A stretch of 64,000 nt of DNA from contig NZ_SLUN01000033.1 of NCBI RefSeq assembly GCF_004340685.1, positions 1-64,000 on the forward strand, written 5' to 3'. A program made the translations under genes and the position numbers. This document shows positions 59,478-64,000 of the stretch, piece after piece. The stretch is from Hydrogenispora ethanolica (lineage in GTDB: Bacteria; Bacillota; UBA4882; UBA8346). Every line of letters begins with the position of its first letter. The stretch's first letter is position 1. The notes under the pieces were generated by a model. It was not told the origin of the DNA and made no database searches. It saw only the letters and a list, made by a program, of their open reading frames with translations.

Positions 59478-61195
59478 TATTGTTCCCCCTCCTCAAGCAC
59501 CACGGAAACAACATTGGCGGAATGAGCAGCCACCCGTTCCAGGTTACTTAAAATCTCAACATACACGACTCCCGAACCCGGCCAACACTTTCCTTGGTTC
59601 AAGCGGTGAATATGATTTTGGCGCAATTCCTCTTCCAGCTTATTAATGCTTTCTTCGCGATGTTCGATCTGTTTGGCCAATTCCAGATTGTTTTCCCGTA
59701 AAGCCTGCGTCGTTTTGGTATAAAAATCAATCGCTTTGCCGAAGAACAGTTCAATTTCATTCAACGCCAATTCCGAAAATGGCAATTGTTCCTGGTATTT
59801 CTTCTCCGCCAGGTGGGCGATGTTATTGGCGTGATCGCCGACCCGCTCGATGTCGCTGACCGCATGAAGCAGCCCGGCCAGACGGTGGGATTGAACCTCG
59901 GTCAATGAATTTTGGGATAACAACGCCGAAAGGTAAAAGGTAATCTGTTCTTGAAGATCATCAACCAGCGCCTCATTGCGATATACCCCGTCCAACAGAT
60001 GTACCTGGCCCTTGAAAAAAGCGAGCCGAACCGCTTTTAACATTTCAATGGTAGTTGCGGCCATCTGGTTAATCTCATGACTGGCCAAAATCAAAGCCAG
60101 GGCCGGACTTTGCAATGCGCGCCGGTCCAGGAAGGTTTTCCCGCCGTTGGCGGTGGTCTTGACCTGCTCCGCGAAGAGCGAAAAACCGAATTTGGAAGCG
60201 AGCAGGGTGACCGGGAACCAGATCAAAATGATGCTTATATTAAAGAAAGAATTTGCCAGGGCTAACTGCCAAACGTTAAACCATTGCGAAGTCGAGTTCC
60301 CCAAGGGAGTACTCCACTGAAAAACCGCTAATTCAAATTGATGAATCCAGACGCCTATCTCCCGGCTCATCGTATCGACAAGCAACAACATCAGCGGTAG
60401 GGCCAGCAGCCAAGCCACTCCGGTGGTCAGATTAAACGAGAAATGCATCCAATTGGCTTTTTTGGCGGTGGGAACCCGGTCGAGTCCAACCAGCATATTG
60501 ATAATGGTGGTTCCGACATTGGCGCCGATAATGATGGCGATGGCGCCGCTCAAAAAGGCCGCATCGGTTAAACCCAAATTGATGCCGACAGCCGCTTGGG
60601 CAAAAACCACCATCGCATTGCAATTGCGCAACAGGATCGAAACACACAGTCCCAGTAAAAAACCGAGCCAAGGCTGATGAAAGATCCCTGTCAGCATCGC
60701 CAAAGTGGTTGATTCAGTGGCCAATAATACGAAAGCCTGGTGCAAGGCGATGAAACCCAAATACATCATGCCTAAATTAAAAAGGACTTGGCCGATGTAA
60801 TGTAAATTCCGTTTCTTGATATAAAAATTGAGGATGAAACCGAAAAATAAAATCAAAAAAGCCCAGGCACCCAGGTTTAAAGCCATTAGATGAGCGTTAA
60901 CCGTCATCCCCAGATTGACGCCGAGCATAATCCAGAGCGCCGGCAGCAGTCCCAACAATCCCGCATTCACCATGCTGGAGATAACTCCAAAGGTCAAAAC
61001 GTTGCTTTGAAGCGCGGCGGCCATGCCGATGCCCGTAAAGATGCTGGCGTGAGGCTCCCGGGATTGTTTCTCAAGAATTGAGCGGATCCGCTCCCCTGCC
61101 AGCTTTTGAATGCCGTCACCGAATCGGGACACCGCATTCAGAAATATGGCCAATCCGCCGCATAAAATGAGCAGTCCTTCAATGGAAGCAGGCAA
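59477..61195 (-). CDS. Na/Pi-cotransporter II protein with PhoU domain
   Basis: A 572-residue membrane protein of the NptA/PNaS family. Two repeats of membrane helices carry the QSSS-like inverted motif (AALQSNVLTFGVISSMVNAG, AIIIGANVGTTIINMLVG), and the last 200 residues form a PhoU-like helical bundle (ALVDDLQEQITFYLSALL, DIERVGDHANNIAHLAEKK). It probably moves phosphate with sodium; some relatives have signalling roles. The ATG at 61195 precedes ftsK with a one-base overlap, so the two are co-transcribed. The usual tepA-ylzJ-ftsK order is interrupted by this gene. Confidence 0.9.
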   Translation of the reverse strand: MPASIEGLLILCGGLAIFLNAVSRFGDGIQKLAGERIRSILEKQSREPHASIFTGIGMAAALQSNVLTFGVISSMVNAGLLGLLPALWIMLGVNLGMTVNAHLMALNLGAWAFLILFFGFILNFYIKKRNLHYIGQVLFNLGMMYLGFIALHQAFVLLATESTTLAMLTGIFHQPWLGFLLGLCVSILLRNCNAMVVFAQAAVGINLGLTDAAFLSGAIAIIIGANVGTTIINMLVGLDRVPTAKKANWMHFSFNLTTGVAWLLALPLMLLLVDTMSREIGVWIHQFELAVFQWSTPLGNSTSQWFNVWQLALANSFFNISIILIWFPVTLLASKFGFSLFAEQVKTTANGGKTFLDRRALQSPALALILASHEINQMAATTIEMLKAVRLAFFKGQVHLLDGVYRNEALVDDLQEQITFYLSALLSQNSLTEVQSHRLAGLLHAVSDIERVGDHANNIAHLAEKKYQEQLPFSELALNEIELFFGKAIDFYTKTTQALRENNLELAKQIEHREESINKLEEELRQNHIHRLNQGKCWPGSGVVYVEILSNLERVAAHSANVVSVVLEEGEQ

Positions 61196-61367
61196 AGACG
61201 ATCTTCCTCCTAGATGTTCTGATATATTATGATGGTTGACAAATCAGTTCTTGAAGCTTTTGGAAAATATCCTTAGTAATATTTCTCGGAACCGGCGTTA
61301 TTTCCTGCCATTCATCGGAAATAGTTGACCGGAGGCCTCCCTACAGTATAACGTAATTTATCAAAAA

Positions 61368-61392
61368 TAAAAACCCCCTGCTCGGGGGTTCA
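61368..61392 (-). terminator. Terminator after ylzJ
   Basis: Minus strand: AACCCCC-GAGCA-GGGGGTT followed by TTTATTTTTG, overlapping the stop region of ylzJ. It separates tepA-ylzJ from the Na/Pi-ftsK operon. Confidence 0.9.
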
Positions 61393-61608
61393 AAAAATTG
61401 ACATTATAGTTCCAGGTTGCCATTCGGGGTTTAAGAAATCCTGAGGGTCGGTACTGATGACCCGAGTAATCCGGCCCTGACCTGCGGATAATGGCTGAAC
61501 CATCAGACTCACCGCGCCTTTTTTCACCTCTACCGGCTCACACGGAGAATTTTCCCCACTATCATCCTCAAAGATAAGCTCCGGAGGTATGACCGTATAT
61601 AATAGCAT
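61390..61608 (-). CDS. ylzJ: YlzJ-like small protein
   Basis: A 72-residue protein (YTVIPPELIFED at the start, EVKKGAVSLMVQPL in the middle, STDPQDFLNPEWQPG near the end) matching the YlzJ family, which is always found next to tepA and ftsK/spoIIIE in Bacillota. The function is unknown. Its ATG overlaps the tepA stop (TAATG), indicating translational coupling. Confidence 0.85.
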   Translation of the reverse strand: MLLYTVIPPELIFEDDSGENSPCEPVEVKKGAVSLMVQPLSAGQGRITRVISTDPQDFLNPEWQPGTIMSIF

Positions 61609-62378
61609 TATTGTTTCAACCTCCGTTTGGGATCATCTTTTTTAAGCTCGATCAATTCCTCCAGCTTCTTGAGGGCTTGACTGATGCCGCCGGCCTCATT
61701 AATCAGGCCGGCACCGACCGCGTCTCTGCCCACCAACACTGTTCCGATGTCCCGGACCAAATCTCCGGTGCGGAACATCAATTCCCTGAACTTTTCCTCG
61801 GAGACTGTCGAATGGTTGGTCACAAACTTAATAATCCGGTCCTGCATTTTTTCGAGGTACTCGTAAGTCTGGGGGACGCCGATTAACATTCCGGTCAGCC
61901 GCAGCGGGTGAATGGTCATGGTCGCCGTTTCGGCGATGAAACTGTAATCGGTGGAAACGGCGATCGGAACGCCGATCGAATGCCCGCCGCCCAAAACCAA
62001 GGAGACCGTCGCTTTGGTGAGACTTTCCAGCATTTCGGCGATGGCCAAGCCGGCCTCGACATCGCCGCCGACCGTATTTAAGATGACCAACAACCCTTTA
62101 ATATTCGGGTTTTGTTCGATGGCCACCAACTGCGGGATGATATGCTCATATTTGGTAGTTTTATTTTTAGGGGGTAAAATCATGTGGCCTTCGATCTGCC
62201 CCACAATAATTAAGGTATGGATATGAGTCTCCGCCGGTGCCGGGGTATTCAGTTGACCGAGGGCTTTCAGATTTTGCAAGCTGACTCGTTGCTTGCGCGG
62301 GCTCTGCCGGACCGGTTCTTCCAGCGGATTTTCCTGCTCGGGGTCGGGGGATTCTCCGGTATATCGCTCATCTTCCAA
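61608..62378 (-). CDS. tepA: ClpP-like serine protease TepA
   Basis: A 256-residue ClpP-fold protein of the TepA/YmfB branch. The charged N-terminal stretch ([21 protein letters not shown]) is disordered. The fold has [39 protein letters not shown] and the catalytic-serine region [16 protein letters not shown], then TMTIHPLR. TepA has been linked to protein export and spore proteins in Bacillus. The start is set at a TTG (62378) with GGAGG eight bases upstream; a longer frame to 62429 has no RBS. It leads ylzJ. Confidence 0.9.
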   Translation of the reverse strand: MEDERYTGESPDPEQENPLEEPVRQSPRKQRVSLQNLKALGQLNTPAPAETHIHTLIIVGQIEGHMILPPKNKTTKYEHIIPQLVAIEQNPNIKGLLVILNTVGGDVEAGLAIAEMLESLTKATVSLVLGGGHSIGVPIAVSTDYSFIAETATMTIHPLRLTGMLIGVPQTYEYLEKMQDRIIKFVTNHSTVSEEKFRELMFRTGDLVRDIGTVLVGRDAVGAGLINEAGGISQALKKLEELIELKKDDPKRRLKQ

Positions 62379-62526
62379 CTTGTTGACCTCCTCTTTTGCT
62401 GTTAGTATTCCTTGGCAATAGGAAATCATTCGAGGTTCAACAAGTTATCCGAAGTTTCTCACCGTTTTACCGCCATTGAAACATAAAAAAAGAGCCGTTT
62501 TAGATAACAGCTCGTTTGCTTGCGAT

Positions 62527-62601
62527 TGGAGCGGAAAACGGGATTCGAACCCGCGACCCTCGCCTTGGCAAGGCGATGCTCTACCACTGAGCTACTTCCG
62601 C
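62527..62601 (-). tRNA. tRNA-Gly (GCC), copy 2
   Basis: Minus strand. Acceptor GCGGAAG, anticodon GCC in CCTTGCCAAGG, encoded CCA; identical to the copy at 62876-62950. It is the last of the seven-tRNA cluster. Confidence 0.96.
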
Positions 62602-62624
62602 ATCATAAATTTTTATTATAAAAG

Positions 62625-62712
62625 TGGTGCCGAAGACCGGAATCGAACCGGTACGGTCTTTAGGACCGAGGGATTTTAAGTCCCTTGCGTCTGCCAGTTC
62701 CGCCACTTCGGC
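62625..62712 (-). tRNA. tRNA-Leu (TAA)
   Basis: Minus strand. A class II tRNA with a long variable arm (CGGTCCTAAAGACCG). Acceptor GCCGAAG, anticodon TAA in GGGACTTAAAATCCC, encoded CCA. Confidence 0.96.
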
Positions 62713-62725
62713 AAGTAAACTTTTT

Positions 62726-62800
<75 letters not shown>

Positions 62801-62875
62801 GGTAACACCTACATACCGAGTAAATTAGACCCTCATAGAGGGCCCATCTATATAAAAAAACCATACTCTTCAATT

Positions 62876-62950
62876 TGGAGCGGAAAACGGGATTCGAACC
62901 CGCGACCCTCGCCTTGGCAAGGCGATGCTCTACCACTGAGCTACTTCCGC
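62876..62950 (-). tRNA. tRNA-Gly (GCC), copy 1
   Basis: Minus strand. Same sequence as the tRNA at 62527-62601, including the encoded CCA. Confidence 0.96.
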
Positions 62951-62977
62951 ATCTTACTATCTTCCATGCAACATTCA

Positions 62978-63053
<76 letters not shown>

Positions 63054-63106
63054 AGCTGGTACTTAGATATTTTAATCCACTTTATACATCTTGTCAAGAT
63101 TTATTT

Positions 63107-63183
63107 TGGCGGAGCCGACGGGACTCGAACCCGCGATCTCCAACGTGACAGGCTGGCATGTTAGCCGACTACACCACGGCTCC
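63107..63183 (-). tRNA. tRNA-Asp (GTC)
   Basis: Minus strand. Acceptor GGAGCCG, anticodon GTC in GCCTGTCACG, discriminator G and encoded CCA. Confidence 0.96.
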
Positions 63184-63190
63184 GCAAAAA

Positions 63191-63267
63191 TGGTGGGCGA
63201 AGTAGGATTCGAACCTACGACCCCCTGCTTGTAAGGCAGGTGCTCTCACCAGCTGAGCTATTCGCCC
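63191..63267 (-). tRNA. tRNA-Val (TAC)
   Basis: Minus strand. Acceptor GGGCGAA, anticodon TAC in GCCTTACAAG, encoded CCA. First tRNA of the cluster, just downstream of its promoter. Confidence 0.96.
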
Positions 63268-63290
63268 GTGCTCCCTTGAGCGCATTACAT

Positions 63291-63319
63291 AGTATACCGG
63301 ATTTTCGACGGTCTGTAAA
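63291..63319 (-). promoter_or_regulatory. Promoter of the seven-tRNA cluster
   Basis: -35 TTTACA (63314-63319) and -10 TATACT (63291-63296) with a 17-bp spacer, 24 bases before the first tRNA. Confidence 0.85.
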
Positions 63320-63384
63320 TAGGTAATTTCAGATTTTTATGAAAAAATATAAGCTAAATGGCACAATATTTCCCTTGACAAACA

Positions 63385-64000
63385 TCAGGCCCAATGATGA
63401 AGCCAAGAAACCTCTTCGACCTGTGCCTCACCCAGTTGAGTACGGCTAAAGACTCCGTGATAATCGGAACCGCCGGTGACGACCAACCGGTAGCGTTTAG
63501 CCATTTCCAGATAGAACCGGACCATCTCCGGAGTATGGGAAGGATAAAATACCTCAATCCCACGGAGACCGCCATCCACCAGGCGCTTGATCAGCTCATC
63601 ATTGCCCATCCGCCCGGGATGGGCAAGCACCGCCAAACCCCCGCATTCATTGATCAGCTCGATCGCTTCCAGGGTGCCGATCTCCTGATGGGGAACATAA
63701 GCCAGTCCGTCGTGGCCCAGATAGTATTCAAAGGCATTTTGACGGTGTTCCGGTGCGATCTGGCCCGCCGCCTCCAGTGCCTTATAGATGTGAGTTCTGC
63801 CCACGAATTTGCTGGTAGTCTGAGCTTTGACTCTTTCCCAGGCTAACGGTACTCCTTTCCGGTTCAACTCGGCTACGATTTGCCGCGCCCGGTCGTTCCG
63901 GGCCGCCAGCACCCGCTCCAGCTTATTCTCCAGCTGCGGCTGATGAAGGGCAAAACCGTACCCCAGAATATGAACCTCATCATCCCCCCAATCGGTGGTC
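63385..64000 (-). CDS. PHP-domain phosphoesterase (N-terminus beyond window)
   Basis: The C-terminal 204 residues or so of a PHP-domain protein of the YciV/RNase AM type. The frame stays open to the right edge (reading DWGDDEVHILGYGF there), so the GTG at 63912 is not the start. Metal-site residues visible are His in VLAHPGR and the Asp/His of GGSDYHG. VGRTHIYKALEAAG and AYVPHQEIGTLEAIELI match this group. Relatives hydrolyse 3',5'-bisphosphates or trim RNA 5' ends. It lies directly upstream of the tRNA cluster in the same direction, which has its own promoter. Confidence 0.85.
   Translation of the reverse strand, partial: TTDWGDDEVHILGYGFALHQPQLENKLERVLAARNDRARQIVAELNRKGVPLAWERVKAQTTSKFVGRTHIYKALEAAGQIAPEHRQNAFEYYLGHDGLAYVPHQEIGTLEAIELINECGGLAVLAHPGRMGNDELIKRLVDGGLRGIEVFYPSHTPEMVRFYLEMAKRYRLVVTGGSDYHGVFSRTQLGEAQVEEVSWLHHWA

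Overview
The window (about half G+C by eye) looks like a chromosomal segment of a saccharolytic, probably anaerobic member of the Bacillota outside the Bacilli. The grounds are a phenylalanine T-box upstream of pheST, a dnaG-rpoD pair with Nif3 and zinc-ribbon genes and rnpB downstream, a tepA-ylzJ-ftsK locus, strong GGAGG ribosome binding sites, frequent TTG/GTG starts and lipoprotein-type solute-binding proteins. A Limnochordia/Hydrogenispora-like lineage is only a guess. Almost every gene is on the minus strand; the exceptions are the GH172-type gene at 2660 and the FUSC-type gene at 30937.

1-31 kb is a carbohydrate island. (a) 85-8587: a CUT1 sugar ABC transporter (binding protein plus one permease, the next gene beyond the left edge) diverges from a GH172/DUF2961 enzyme. 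Beside it is a YesM/YesN two-component system followed by a second, paralogous binding protein. The divergent promoters share a long inverted repeat whose arms sit exactly 28 bp from each -10 box. (b) 8755-13415: a lacI-rbsA-rbsC-rbsB-like operon with two matching operators around the lacI promoter. (c) 13888-18536: a rhamnose-type ABC transporter (ATPase, two permeases, binding protein). (d) 19147-27825: a bacterial microcompartment (BMC) operon: class II aldolase, three BMC-H, PduL, BMC-P, CoA-acylating aldehyde dehydrogenase, PduS, PduT-like BMC-T, acetate kinase and a LarA-type lactate racemase. (e) 28111-30515: rhamnulokinase and an RpiR regulator. Together (c)-(e) describe uptake of L-rhamnose (or a similar 6-deoxyhexose), phosphorylation, cleavage to DHAP plus L-lactaldehyde, and oxidation of lactaldehyde through lactoyl-CoA and lactoyl-phosphate to lactate with ATP gain. 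The racemase may then act on the lactate. Sugar isomerase, 1,2-propanediol oxidoreductase and diol dehydratase are not in the window.

31-64 kb is mostly housekeeping: pnp and rpsO; a U32 peptidase; a phosphomutase-superfamily enzyme with DUF421, CvpA and ZapA proteins; pheST with its T-box; an rRNA methyltransferase; two M48 proteases; a hydroxyacid dehydrogenase; rnpB; zinc-ribbon protein and Nif3; a CAU tRNA; rpoD-dnaG; RodZ-like protein; FtsK; a Na/Pi-PhoU protein; ylzJ-tepA; seven tRNAs; and a PHP-domain gene running off the right edge.

The intergenic DNA is unusual. There are two arrays with exact 21-bp periodicity (18662-18955 and 37338-37736), the second carrying phased DnaA-box-like sequences. 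There is also a family of about 130-bp elements with inverted ends (37771, 52743, a decayed copy at 21659, a fragment at 10804) and several long hairpins.
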